A stretch of 64,000 nt of DNA, from assembly GCF_021650935.1 (NCBI RefSeq), contig NZ_CP091244.1, forward strand, positions 3,658,001 to 3,722,000. Direction: 5' to 3'. Position numbers and translations under genes: made by a program. Within the stretch, counting starts at the first letter, position 1. The number at the start of each line of letters is the position of its first letter. The DNA comes from Thiothrix winogradskyi. GTDB lineage: Bacteria; Pseudomonadota; Gammaproteobacteria; Thiotrichales; Thiotrichaceae. Positions 35,662 to 44,781 of this stretch are shown in pieces. The notes under the pieces are model-generated. The model was given only the letters and a program-made list of their open reading frames with translations, did not search any database and was not told the DNA's origin.

Positions 35662-36365
35662 GCCAGCGCTTTGTGAAACGTCAACACCAGCACATCCCGC
35701 CAAGCGGGTTGGGTTGGGTCGGCGGGGCTAATCGCGGTCACGCCGTGATAAACCGCATGATCATTCACCAACACCAAATCCCCCGCTTGCGCCAACGTGC
35801 CTTCCGCTAAGGGGCGCATGGTATTGTCGTAAATGCGGCTCTCGCCGCCGTCAACATTGTGGCGATCCATCATCATGATCAGGATATATTCTGCACCATC
35901 CTTGTGAATGCCTTCAGGTGTCGGTTTTCCCTGTTGATCAGGTCGGGCAATAATGCGGAACTGGTGGGCTTGAATGCGCCACAATTCGGCAGGGCTGCGC
36001 GAAAATTGTTGCGTTGCCCAGCCTATCACTTCCTTCAACACCGGATTCGCCAAGGTCGTGGGCAGCCAGCCGCGAAAATGGCGGTTAAATCCACCGTGAA
36101 CCCGGTTGTAATGGCTGCTTTGATAATGCGGCTCGTGCGGCAATACCGTTAAGGCATTATGTTGCCAATGAAACACCGAATAACGCCGATAGCGATAATC
36201 CCCGCCATCACGCAGATACGGATCCAGCAGCAAGCCGCCCCAACTGTCGCGGAAGCGCTTGTATGCCTGCCCCATCCGGCGGGCAAGGCGTTGCTGCAAG
36301 CGATTGGTATCACCCATCGCGAACATAAACCCTGGTTTGTGCAATAACGTATCCACTTGGCTCAC
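35658..36365 (-). CDS. 2OG-Fe(II) dioxygenase family protein
   Basis: 235 residues resembling the bacterial 2OG-Fe dioxygenase family (PF10014-type). The Fe ligands are in GIHKDGAEYILIMM (HxD) and NDHAVYHGVTAI (distal His), and the 2-oxoglutarate-binding Arg is probably in PAWRDVLVLTFHK. Members of this family hydroxylate free amino acids such as isoleucine or lysine; the substrate here is unknown. It lies alone between convergent lipoprotein and the cmoB gene, which is on the same strand 52 bases upstream. Confidence 0.8.
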   Translation of the reverse strand: MSQVDTLLHKPGFMFAMGDTNRLQQRLARRMGQAYKRFRDSWGGLLLDPYLRDGGDYRYRRYSVFHWQHNALTVLPHEPHYQSSHYNRVHGGFNRHFRGWLPTTLANPVLKEVIGWATQQFSRSPAELWRIQAHQFRIIARPDQQGKPTPEGIHKDGAEYILIMMMDRHNVDGGESRIYDNTMRPLAEGTLAQAGDLVLVNDHAVYHGVTAISPADPTQPAWRDVLVLTFHKALA

Positions 36366-36417
36366 TTTATTTCAATGCTTAATCATATTGTAATTTAGTG
36401 ATATTCCCTTGAACAGA

Positions 36418-37386
36418 TCACGCGGGGGTATTAGCGATAAGCGTCGCTCTTACCGGCGCGGGGTATCCTTCTATAGTGCGGCTAATATCTTGGGAATCAA
36501 GGAAGTCCGCCAAAGATTCGCCTTTACTCCACGCCGTGCAACGTTGTTCTTGAGTGCTGGTTGTTGTCACATCTACCACACGAATATGAGTGAATCCCAA
36601 CCGTTTCAACCACAATTCCAATAATGCCACCGAGGGAATGAACCACACATTGCGCATTTTAGCGTAACGGTCGTGCGGCATTAGCATCGTATGTTCATCA
36701 CCTGCGACCACCAAAGTTTCCAGCACCAACTCGCCACCGGCTCGCAGAGCGCGGCGCAATTCCTGCAAATGCCCCAACGGATCGCGGCGGTGATACAACA
36801 CGCCCATCGAAAACACCGTATCAAAGCCTTTTTGGCGCAAATCAGGCAAATCTTCGCTTTTCAGCGGCAACATCCAGACTGGCTGTTCCCCTGCATAACG
36901 CTTAATCAATTGAAACTGCGTCAGGAATAGCAAGGTGGGATCAATGCCAATCACCGCCTCCGCCCCCACCCCGCGCATCCGCCACAGGTGATAGCCACTC
37001 CCGCAACCCACATCCAACACCAAGCGCCCGCTCAATGGACTCAGATGCGGTAACACCCGCTCCCACTTCCAATCGGAACGCCATTCGGTATCCACCTCAA
37101 CACCGAATAGACTGTAAGGGCCTTTGCGCCAAGGAATCAGGGCTTGCAAACACGCCAATAATTGCGCACGGGAATCTGCGTCAATGTCGGTAGCCGTGCC
37201 AAGCGTTACCGCACTGCTAGTAAAATCAAGCTGTTGTGGGTGCAAATCGGGCGCAGCAGCCAAAGCAGCTTGCCATTCTTCCCACTTACCGTGCGAACCT
37301 TGCAACGCGGTTTCAAGTTGCGCGGGCAAGCTATTCAACCAAGGTGCGAGACGCGAATCTTGCAAAAAACGGTACAATGACTGCAT
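36418..37386 (-). CDS. cmoB: tRNA U34 carboxymethyltransferase CmoB
   Basis: 322 residues. It transfers carboxymethyl from Cx-SAM to 5-hydroxyuridine at tRNA position 34, giving cmo5U. Diagnostic segments are IPWRKGPYSLFGVEVDTEWR, LVLDVGCGSGYHLWRMRG and the conserved PHDRYAKMRNVWFIPS. The ATG at 37386 is used here; a GTG at 37395 overlapping the cmoA stop (GTGA) is an alternative that would couple the genes. It is paired with cmoA, which makes the cofactor. Confidence 0.95.
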   Translation of the reverse strand: MQSLYRFLQDSRLAPWLNSLPAQLETALQGSHGKWEEWQAALAAAPDLHPQQLDFTSSAVTLGTATDIDADSRAQLLACLQALIPWRKGPYSLFGVEVDTEWRSDWKWERVLPHLSPLSGRLVLDVGCGSGYHLWRMRGVGAEAVIGIDPTLLFLTQFQLIKRYAGEQPVWMLPLKSEDLPDLRQKGFDTVFSMGVLYHRRDPLGHLQELRRALRAGGELVLETLVVAGDEHTMLMPHDRYAKMRNVWFIPSVALLELWLKRLGFTHIRVVDVTTTSTQEQRCTAWSKGESLADFLDSQDISRTIEGYPAPVRATLIANTPA

Positions 37387-37391
37387 TTCGC

Positions 37392-38120
37392 TCACGCCTT
37401 CACCGCCAACAATGACACAAAGTTAAAGCCCTGAAACCAATTAACCACTTGAGAAAACCCCGCCGCTTCCAGTCGCTCAACGTGTTGCGCAAATGTATCA
37501 GGAATCAGCACATGCTCCAGCGCCGAACGTTTCTGGCTAATTTCAAGTTCGCTATAACCATTGGCACGCTTGAATTCCAAATGTATATCGGTCAGCAAAG
37601 CTTGTTCCGCCGCATCCGCAAACTGGAGTTTTTCAGACAAAATCAGCACGCCACCCGGCAATAAACCCTCGTAAATATGACGCAACATCGCCAAGCGTTC
37701 ATCCGGCTTAAGAAATTGCAGCGTGAAATTCAGCACCACTACCGACGCATTACTCAAAGTAAGCGCCTGAATATCCGCGCACTCCACCTGAAACTGTCCG
37801 CTGGGTAAGTGCCGTTGCAAAATTTGCTCACAACGGCGCGTCATCGCGGCAGAATTATCCACGCACACAAAACTAAGATCTTCCGCCCGCACTTGCGCCG
37901 CCATCGACAAAGTTGACGCCCCTAAGGAACAACCCAAATCATAAATGCGGCTGTGCGGCTGCGCATAACGCCGCGCAATCACGCCCAACAACGCAATAAT
38001 GGTTTCATAGCCCGGCACCGAACGGCGAATCATGTCAGGAAAGACATCCGCCACCGCTTCATTAAAAGCGAAATCGACGACCTGTCCTTGGGGAAGTGCG
38101 TAGATGGAATCACGTTGCAT
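37392..38120 (-). CDS. cmoA: Carboxy-S-adenosyl-L-methionine synthase CmoA
   Basis: 242 residues from ATG 38120, matching the known N-terminus (RDSIYALPQGQVVDFAFNEA); nine upstream codons in the frame belong to the preceding gene. It converts SAM and prephenate to Cx-SAM. IYDLGCSLGASTLSMAAQV is the SAM site. Its ATG overlaps the stop of the SDR gene by one base (TAATG), and cmoB follows directly, forming an SDR-cmoA-cmoB transcript. Confidence 0.96.
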   Translation of the reverse strand: MQRDSIYALPQGQVVDFAFNEAVADVFPDMIRRSVPGYETIIALLGVIARRYAQPHSRIYDLGCSLGASTLSMAAQVRAEDLSFVCVDNSAAMTRRCEQILQRHLPSGQFQVECADIQALTLSNASVVVLNFTLQFLKPDERLAMLRHIYEGLLPGGVLILSEKLQFADAAEQALLTDIHLEFKRANGYSELEISQKRSALEHVLIPDTFAQHVERLEAAGFSQVVNWFQGFNFVSLLAVKA

Positions 38121-38920
38121 TAGGTCGCACTCGCCTCGCCGACCCAATGGGCATCGCCCGGTTGCCGTGCAAACACTAGGTGTTCGCCCGTGCGTTTGCC
38201 TGCATCTGCACCCAAAAAGTACAAATACGGCGCAACCAAGGCTTCGGGGCGAGCCACGCTATTGGGGTTTTCACCGGGGAAATTCAAGGTGCGCATACTG
38301 GTACGTGCTGGCCCGGTATCCACCGTATTCACGCGAATAAAGTGCGCGGGGTCATCATGTTCAGCCGCGAGAATATCGCAGAACGCTGCCATCCCCGCTT
38401 TTGCCACCCCAAATGCGCCGTAAAACGCCTTATTCGACGCATGGCTGGCAAACACAATCGCAGGGTCAGCAGCCTCCTGCAATAATGGCAAACACGCATG
38501 AGTCAGCAAGAAATTGGCGTGCAAATTCACCATAATCATTTTCGACCACAATTCGGTGTCGTAATGCGAGATTGGGGTAAACGAACCTAACCATGCCGCA
38601 TTCAGCATCAAACCGTCCAAACGCCCTAATTGTGCGCGGATATTTTCGGTGAGATCGAAGTAATCCTTGGCGGTTGCGCCCTGCATATCCAGCGGGTAAA
38701 TGGCGGGTTCGGGGTAGCCAGCGTTGACGATGGCGTCATAAGTGTCTTCGGTGCGGCGCATTTCTTTGTCGAGCAGCACCACGGTTGCCCCGTATTGCGC
38801 ACACGCAGTGGCAATCGCTTTGCCCATGCCTGCCGCAGCGCCCGTGACCAAAATCACCCGCCCTTGTAAGGCACTCGCTGATGGCACATACGCCAATAAA
38901 TCTTGCACATCTTGCTGCAT
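38120..38920 (-). CDS. Short-chain dehydrogenase/reductase, YciK-like, with altered active site
   Basis: 266 residues. The Rossmann nucleotide site is ILVTGAAAGMGKAIATACAQ, followed by LDGLMLNAAWLGSF (NNAG-equivalent) as in YciK-type SDRs. The catalytic YxxxK position reads FGVAK, so Tyr is replaced by Phe, and the usual Ser region reads FASHAS. The nucleotide codons (TTT for Phe) support this rather than a frameshift. The protein may have lost classical oxidoreductase activity. It heads the transcript with cmoA and cmoB. Confidence 0.85.
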   Translation of the reverse strand: MQQDVQDLLAYVPSASALQGRVILVTGAAAGMGKAIATACAQYGATVVLLDKEMRRTEDTYDAIVNAGYPEPAIYPLDMQGATAKDYFDLTENIRAQLGRLDGLMLNAAWLGSFTPISHYDTELWSKMIMVNLHANFLLTHACLPLLQEAADPAIVFASHASNKAFYGAFGVAKAGMAAFCDILAAEHDDPAHFIRVNTVDTGPARTSMRTLNFPGENPNSVARPEALVAPYLYFLGADAGKRTGEHLVFARQPGDAHWVGEASAT

Positions 38921-38997
38921 TCCTGTCTCCGCTTGGGGTCAGCCTGAAAAGAAACAGAGTTTAGCGCTTATCGAGGCGGGGGTGTAGGCGCTTGGGG

Positions 38998-39060
38998 TTA
39001 TTTCATTGCCTCACGCATGACTTGGGTCAATATCGCCAACCCTTCCGTCAACTCCAAAAT
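38998..39060 (-). pseudogene. 3'-terminal remnant of a gabT-like aminotransferase gene
   Basis: On minus, 20 codons and a stop read ILELTEGLAILTQVMREAMK. The intact gabT at the far side of the CRISPR module ends VLAEGLAILTQVMRECVR. The two share 21 identical bases (GCATGACTTGGGTCAATATCG on plus; 39014-39034 and 45458-45478) and close similarity for about 20 more, with differences mostly at third positions. Nothing upstream on minus continues the homology, so only the C-terminal end of a gabT homologue survives here, in the same orientation as the intact copy. Confidence 0.75.
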
Positions 39061-39180
39061 GGTTATGGCTCAACAAGCATTAATAAAAAAGTTCCAGACA
39101 AAAATTTAATAATTATTGCTTTGTGCATTTTTTGAATGATGTGATAAAATTCGCCACTCATTTCACTGTGGAATTTGCTG

Positions 39181-41634
39181 ATGTTAGCAGCCTTTTTAGA
39201 ACGCCCTCCATTTCCTTGGCAACAACGTCTGTTTGAGCAATTTATTACTGGGAAAACACCTTCAGCACTGGATTTACCCACGGGAACCGGCAAAACCTCG
39301 GTCATTGCCATTTGGTTAGCCGCTTTAGCAACGCAAGCACTACAAGGCAAACTAACCCTGCCCCGCCGCCTTGTTTATATCGTCAATCGCCGCACCATTG
39401 TTGATCAAGCCACCACCGAAACGGAACGCTTGCTAAAACGTTTACAAACCCCAGAATTGGCAAAAGCATGTAGCGCATTGCAAAAACTTGCTGCCATTCC
39501 CAGCGAGAATCCTGTCACTGCCAGCACTTTACGGGGCGAACTTGCCGATAACGGTGAATGGAAAGCCGACCCTGCACGCCCTGCCATTGTATTGGGCACA
39601 GTTGATATGGTGCTGAGCAAGCTGCTATTTCGGGGTTATGGCGATGGCAAACGTAAGCGGGTTATCCACGCCGGTTTATTGGGGCATGACACATTGCTGG
39701 TGCATGATGAATCGCATCTTGTTCCTGCGGCTTGTCAAACATTACAACACTTGGTTGACTTGAATCCCGCGCTACGCTTGATCAACTTATCCGCCACACA
39801 ACGGGATGAGTCCGCCACCCCATTCCGTTTGGATTGGGCGGATTTGACTCACCCTGTCCTGATCCAGCGTACCCAAGCACATAAGCACTTGAAGATTCTG
39901 CCACCTGCCAAAGATGAAAAATCGCGATTGCAAACGGTCGTGGATTGCGCCTTGCAGCATCGAGACAAAGCCACAACGGTGGTCATTTTTCTGCACGATA
40001 TTCGCAGCGTCCAACTGGTTTATGCGCAACTGGAAAAGCAGGTCGGCAAAGAGCAAATTCTTGTACTGACAGGCCGATTACGCGGCTACGAGCGCGACCA
40101 GTTGGTAACAACGGCATTGTGGCAACGTTTCTCACCCGAAACTAAAGCTGTCGAAACGCCCACGCAAACGGCATATCTGATTACCACCTCGGCGGGTGAA
40201 GTCGGGGTTGATCTGGATGCAGAATATGCCGTAGCAGATTTAGCGGTATTGGATTCGATGATTCAGCGTTTCGGGCGGGTCAATCGGCGCGGTGATTCTA
40301 AAACCAGCCAAATTGATGTGGTTTACAGCGAAAAACAATTCGGCGACAAATACCGGGGAACACAATTACAGGCAACCTTGGGGTATTTGAAAGCACTCCA
40401 TCACGATGCCTCACCCGCACAACTTAACCACACGCCCAAACCTGACAATGCTTTTATGCCAGCCCCCGCCAGCCCAGAACTGGATGCGTGGATAGTGGAT
40501 GAACTCAGTTCCACATCGTTGCCGTGCCGTTATCCGGTGCGGGATTTCATCCACGGGTTGGAAGCGGAACAACCAAACCTTAACGTGTTATGGCGTAAAG
40601 ACCTCGACCGCATGAAAGGCTGGCAAGCAGGCGATTGGTTAGACGATTACCTTGATTTACTGCCGATTCAGACAGCGGAACAAGTGCATTTCCCCTTAAA
40701 AGCTGCCACCGATTGGCTGACGGAATTGCTGAAAAAGTCCCAACTCCACACTCTGAAAATCGTTGGATTGACCGACGACGAAGCTGTTTGGGTAACAGCA
40801 GAAGATGCCGTGACAACCTTGAGCCGTTTCCACACGCTGATATTGCCCACAGCACTCGGCGGCTTGAATGCGAAAGGCATACCCGATGAAAACTGCATTA
40901 CCCCTGCCAGTGATGTATTAGAAAACGTCACCGAAGTACGGCGTTACTGGTCAGATGCTCAACCACCAGCGGACGTGAAGAACTTCCCACGCCAAGGTCG
41001 TATCACGCCACCATTGGATGATGACAGCGATACAGAACGCCCAACATTGGTGGTTTGCAGCCAGTTAGGGGTGAAGCAAGACAGTGACTTGAGCTATCTC
41101 GCGGTCACAATGGGTTTGCAGGAACATCTGAATCAAGCCGAACAGTTTGCCCGCCAGATTGTGCAAGCGTTGGCATTACCGGAGAGCTTGGCAGAAGCGG
41201 TGATTATCGCGGCACGCTGGCACGACAAAGGCAAAAATCGGAGTTGCTGGCAGCAAGCCATTGGCAATACCGACCTGCAAGCACCGCTGGCAAAAACCAG
41301 CCACGGGCGTTATGACCATACCCGCGCCAATGGCTATCGGCATGAATTCGGCTCATTGCTGGATGCGCTGGACGATGAAATCATCCAACAACACCCGCAG
41401 CGTGAACTGATTCTGCATTTGATCGTGTCGCACCACGGCTGGGGCAGACCGCATGTACCGGAACGCGGTTGGGATAGACCCAAAGGCTACCGCATCAATC
41501 AACAAGCCGCGTTGGAGGTGATGAACCGCTTTGACTGTTGCCAACAAGATTACGGCTGGTGGCAACTGGCATGGTTGGAGGCATTGCTGGGTGCGGCAGA
41601 TGTCTTGGCTTCCATCGGGGAGAAAAAGTCATGA
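39181..41634 (+). CDS. cas3: CRISPR-associated helicase/nuclease Cas3, type I-G, C-terminal HD domain
   Basis: 817 residues from ATG 39181 (a TTG two codons earlier is also in frame). The helicase part comes first: motif I DLPTGTGKTSV near residue 38, a DExH-type LLVHDESHLVPAA near 175 and motif VI QRFGRVNRRGDS near 360. The HD nuclease is at the C-terminus: IIAARWHDKGKNRSCW with the HD pair, then HEFGSLLDAL and LIVSHHGWGRPH. Helicase-then-HD order is typical of the I-G (old I-U) subtype. It should unwind and shred DNA marked by the Cascade complex. It overlaps the next cas gene by ATGA. Confidence 0.92.
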   Translation: MLAAFLERPPFPWQQRLFEQFITGKTPSALDLPTGTGKTSVIAIWLAALATQALQGKLTLPRRLVYIVNRRTIVDQATTETERLLKRLQTPELAKACSALQKLAAIPSENPVTASTLRGELADNGEWKADPARPAIVLGTVDMVLSKLLFRGYGDGKRKRVIHAGLLGHDTLLVHDESHLVPAACQTLQHLVDLNPALRLINLSATQRDESATPFRLDWADLTHPVLIQRTQAHKHLKILPPAKDEKSRLQTVVDCALQHRDKATTVVIFLHDIRSVQLVYAQLEKQVGKEQILVLTGRLRGYERDQLVTTALWQRFSPETKAVETPTQTAYLITTSAGEVGVDLDAEYAVADLAVLDSMIQRFGRVNRRGDSKTSQIDVVYSEKQFGDKYRGTQLQATLGYLKALHHDASPAQLNHTPKPDNAFMPAPASPELDAWIVDELSSTSLPCRYPVRDFIHGLEAEQPNLNVLWRKDLDRMKGWQAGDWLDDYLDLLPIQTAEQVHFPLKAATDWLTELLKKSQLHTLKIVGLTDDEAVWVTAEDAVTTLSRFHTLILPTALGGLNAKGIPDENCITPASDVLENVTEVRRYWSDAQPPADVKNFPRQGRITPPLDDDSDTERPTLVVCSQLGVKQDSDLSYLAVTMGLQEHLNQAEQFARQIVQALALPESLAEAVIIAARWHDKGKNRSCWQQAIGNTDLQAPLAKTSHGRYDHTRANGYRHEFGSLLDALDDEIIQQHPQRELILHLIVSHHGWGRPHVPERGWDRPKGYRINQQAALEVMNRFDCCQQDYGWWQLAWLEALLGAADVLASIGEKKS

Positions 41635-42329
41635 TTACGTTGGAAAACCTAACCTTGAGTAATCCCGGTGAAGTATTAGCCGTCTGTGGCTTGTTTGTGC
41701 TGGCAACCCGCCAAGACCGCAAGGCAACGCTGGCATGGACGGATAACGGCGCGGTGATTGATACCGAACAGACATTGGAGGAACTGTTGCAATCCGTTAT
41801 TGATACGCCCCCTACCTGTGACTCCAGTGGTGTAGGACAAGAACCAGCCCAAATCACACTCGGCAATGTCACCTTGGATTGGTGGACAACCAAAGCACCA
41901 CGCAGCAAGTTTTGGGCGGGGCGTGTTACCGCTGCCTCGTTGATTCCCAAACTGCATAACGCCTGCCAAACCTTAGGCATTGCGGACTGGCGTGCATCAA
42001 CTGCTTGTGATCAAACCTGTGGCATTGACCCTTTTGCCGTCTGGACAGCACTTGACCTTGGCTGGTCGCCTAACAATCAGGATGCCAACATTGCCGCCCG
42101 CCCGTGGATCGAACTACTCGCTATCATCGGAGTGCAAGGCTTTTCCCCTGTGATTGCTGCGCGTCAATTGCATTATCACCTGTGGCAAACCCCACTGACC
42201 TTGTTACCTGCTCGATTGGTATTCCGGGGTGCTAGTAAACAAGGTATTTCCATCGACAACCAACACTGGCGGGCTACTGTCCTGAAAAAGGGCAAGTTCA
42301 GTGTTACCCAATTCGCTAATAAGGAGTAA
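41631..42329 (+). CDS. Type I-G Cascade subunit, Csb3/Cas8-like
   Basis: 232 residues from the ATG that overlaps the cas3 stop. The sequence GIDPFAVWTALDLGWSPNNQ, followed by WIELLAIIGVQGFSP, recalls the small Csb3 (Cas8u2-type) protein found between cas3 and csb1 in type I-U/I-G operons. Length and position agree. It would act as the large-subunit equivalent for target recognition. I recognise it mainly by context and a remembered motif, so the exact name is tentative. csb1 follows after a good AAGGAG. Confidence 0.65.
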   Translation: MITLENLTLSNPGEVLAVCGLFVLATRQDRKATLAWTDNGAVIDTEQTLEELLQSVIDTPPTCDSSGVGQEPAQITLGNVTLDWWTTKAPRSKFWAGRVTAASLIPKLHNACQTLGIADWRASTACDQTCGIDPFAVWTALDLGWSPNNQDANIAARPWIELLAIIGVQGFSPVIAARQLHYHLWQTPLTLLPARLVFRGASKQGISIDNQHWRATVLKKGKFSVTQFANKE

Positions 42330-42335
42330 TCCCGC

Positions 42336-43358
42336 ATGTCTCAATACGCTTCCAACCTTTCCACACTGCTTGATGGTTCTGTCGCTGCTTTGGTCGTGCA
42401 GGAAGGCTTGCGCCCGATCAGTGGCAATGTGATTTTTCCGCCGACCTATGCGGGTGAGAAATCCGGCGATAAGTCCCGTTACAATTTGAATGCAACCCGT
42501 CACGGCACGCTGACCACGCTAGACAGCATCCCGTCACAGGCAAACCGGATTGAACCGTTATTCATGCGTGACCCCTACGCCAAACTCGTACCACAAGTCA
42601 CCGTCAAAGCAGGTACGCATACCGCCAACCTGTTGGAAATGGGGCATCGTTTGGCAGATGCTGCCATCCGTTTCACCCCGCTTGGGGCGGTGATCAATCA
42701 AGCATTTGAGGATTATCGGTTACGCGGCAATGCCAGCACCTTGGCAAAACTGGGGCCGACTTCGCTGATTTTTGGGGTATGGGATTCGCGTAACACCCAT
42801 ACCAAAGTGCCACGCCTTTTGAATGCTGAAATCACCGCAACCGATGTTGAACCGCTGCAAAAACTCAGTCAGTTCACGCCGACGTTTGAATACACCGACA
42901 TTGGTATCGACGAAAAAGAGCAAAAGAAAGCGGCTGAAGTCGGCTTGGCGCATGTGCCGAATGCCGGTTTGGGTGGCGTGGTGGTGCATGGCACGATCCA
43001 ACGCACGGTCACGTTGAATTTGGCAGGTTTGCGGGCATTCCGGGGTGAAACGGATGCGCAAACCCAAGCCTTGCAGAACTACTTGTTAGGGCTGGCATTG
43101 CTGGCAACTTACGCCCCCGTTGATTACAACTTGCGCCAAGGCTGCCACTTGGTACGCAACGCTGAACAAGGGTGCAGCACACGCCTGATTCGCCAAGACG
43201 GTACGGAGGAAACGCTAACATTGGACATCAACAGTATTATGGCGTTTGCCAACCAAGCGGCTACTGCGTTTGGGGTGGGTGAAAACCGTGAGCTGGCTTT
43301 TGATACCAAACAAGTGAAAGATGCCATCAAAAAGGCCAGCGGCAAAGGTAATGAGTGA
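42336..43358 (+). CDS. csb1: Type I-G CRISPR-associated protein Csb1 (Cas7, GSU0053 family)
   Basis: 340 residues. The N-terminus (ALVVQEGLRPISGNVIFPPT, then YAGEKSGDKSRYNL) and SQANRIEPLFM match the GSU0053/Csb1 family, the Cas7 backbone subunit of type I-G Cascade that coats the crRNA. FGVWDSRNTHTKVPRLLNAE and GFGG-like stretches fit an RRM fold. It is preceded by AAGGAG, sits 6 bases after the previous gene, and its TGA overlaps the csb2 ATG. Confidence 0.9.
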   Translation: MSQYASNLSTLLDGSVAALVVQEGLRPISGNVIFPPTYAGEKSGDKSRYNLNATRHGTLTTLDSIPSQANRIEPLFMRDPYAKLVPQVTVKAGTHTANLLEMGHRLADAAIRFTPLGAVINQAFEDYRLRGNASTLAKLGPTSLIFGVWDSRNTHTKVPRLLNAEITATDVEPLQKLSQFTPTFEYTDIGIDEKEQKKAAEVGLAHVPNAGLGGVVVHGTIQRTVTLNLAGLRAFRGETDAQTQALQNYLLGLALLATYAPVDYNLRQGCHLVRNAEQGCSTRLIRQDGTEETLTLDINSIMAFANQAATAFGVGENRELAFDTKQVKDAIKKASGKGNE

Positions 43359-44770
43359 TGGCATGGCTTAACCTGTACATCCGCTACCCAAGCCAAAGTT
43401 ATCACGGGGCGGAATGGCCGCCGTCACCGTTCAAGTTGATGCAAGCATTGATTGCTGGCTTCAATCAGGGGCGCAATCGTTCCCAACCCGCAGCGGATTT
43501 TGAATCCGCCCTGCGTTGGTTGGAACAACAAAATCCACCGTGGATTGATGCGCCCGACAGTGAACAGGGTACAACATTGACCGTTGCAGTCCCCAATAAC
43601 GAAGACAACTTAACAATGGCGGCATGGGCGAACGGTAAACCCGAATCCGCCAATGACAAAGCCAAACGCAATGCGCTCAAAGATGTGCCGCAGCGGTTTT
43701 TAGCAGACGACAAGCCGCTGTCTTACCATTGGCAAATCGCTGAGGAAGATGCCGTTATTGCCCGTCAAATTGTCGCTTACGCCCAACGCATCACGGTTTT
43801 TGGGCGCGGGATTGATTTGGTGGTGGCATGGGGTGAAGTGAGTAACGACACGCCGCCCGTATCGGCGCAATGTTACTTGCCACAACAAGCGGGCGTGGCG
43901 TTGCGCGTGCCTGTTCCGGGTAGTTTTGCGGCGTTGGAAGCACGCTATCAGGCGCAATTTATGCCGCGTGTGGGCAATGTTTGGGTGGTGGGTTTGCCGC
44001 CGTTACATTACGGCACTGCCCGCTACCAACGCGCTGACCAGCCCACGGGCAAACCTTACATTGCGTTTCAGTTGCTGGAACTGCACGGTAAAGGCTTTTG
44101 GGTGCGGGATGCGCGGCAAACTAATGAAGTCGCGGCGATGATGCGCCACTTGCTGGACAAGGCACTCAAGGGCGAGTTGCCAGACCCGGCGGCTGTTTCG
44201 CAATGGATGGGGCATGGCGATGTCAACGGCGAACGCCTGCACATTTTGCCGTTGCCGAGTATCGGGCATGAGCATGTGGATGGCTTGATCCGCCGCGTGT
44301 TGGTAACGGGTGCAGATGCGGAATTGCTGGAACGGTTGGCGTGGACATTGGAAGGCAGCGAACTGTTGAAAGATGGACAACCGACAGCGCGGCTAGTGCG
44401 CATCTTTGGTGACGATACGGTGGTGGGGATGTACACGGGTGAATGGCATTCGCGCCGCAAACTGCCGACTTGCGAATGGGTGAGCGTCACGCCAGTGGTA
44501 ATGCCGGGGTTTGATCATCACGGCAAACGCACCGCTAAATTGATGCGCGAAGCCTTAAAACAAGCGGGGTTGCCTGAGCCATTGGCAATGGAGGTTTCCG
44601 CTGCGCCGTATCAGCGGCATGGGCATCGGGCGGGTAGTTATGCTGTGCCGAATTACCTAAAATACCCGCAGTATCATGTGCGTATTCGCTGGGAAAAACC
44701 GCAGTATGGCGCGTTAGCCATTGGTGCAGGGCGTTTTCGAGGGCTTGGACTGCTCTACCCTGTTCTTTAA
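43358..44770 (+). CDS. csb2: Type I-G CRISPR-associated protein Csb2 (Cas5-Cas6 fusion, GSU0054 family)
   Basis: 470 residues from ATG 43358, overlapping the csb1 stop. The N-terminal LNLYIRYPSQSYHGAEWPPS is the GSU0054/Csb2 signature, a Cas5-like domain. The C-terminal part, rich in His and Gly (GRFRGLGLLYPVL at the end, GHRAGSYAVPNYLKYPQYHV before it), is the Cas6-like region expected to cleave the repeat RNA. The stop lies only 11 bases before the first CRISPR repeat, leaving no room for a leader or for cas4, cas1 and cas2. Confidence 0.9.
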   Translation: MAWLNLYIRYPSQSYHGAEWPPSPFKLMQALIAGFNQGRNRSQPAADFESALRWLEQQNPPWIDAPDSEQGTTLTVAVPNNEDNLTMAAWANGKPESANDKAKRNALKDVPQRFLADDKPLSYHWQIAEEDAVIARQIVAYAQRITVFGRGIDLVVAWGEVSNDTPPVSAQCYLPQQAGVALRVPVPGSFAALEARYQAQFMPRVGNVWVVGLPPLHYGTARYQRADQPTGKPYIAFQLLELHGKGFWVRDARQTNEVAAMMRHLLDKALKGELPDPAAVSQWMGHGDVNGERLHILPLPSIGHEHVDGLIRRVLVTGADAELLERLAWTLEGSELLKDGQPTARLVRIFGDDTVVGMYTGEWHSRRKLPTCEWVSVTPVVMPGFDHHGKRTAKLMREALKQAGLPEPLAMEVSAAPYQRHGHRAGSYAVPNYLKYPQYHVRIRWEKPQYGALAIGAGRFRGLGLLYPVL

Positions 44771-44781
44771 CAATGAATATT

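Noticed and set aside
39063..39350. 95-codon minus-strand ORF across the cas3 start
   Set aside because: It is antisense to the conserved P-loop end of cas3 and reads as low-quality sequence; no start signal or family.
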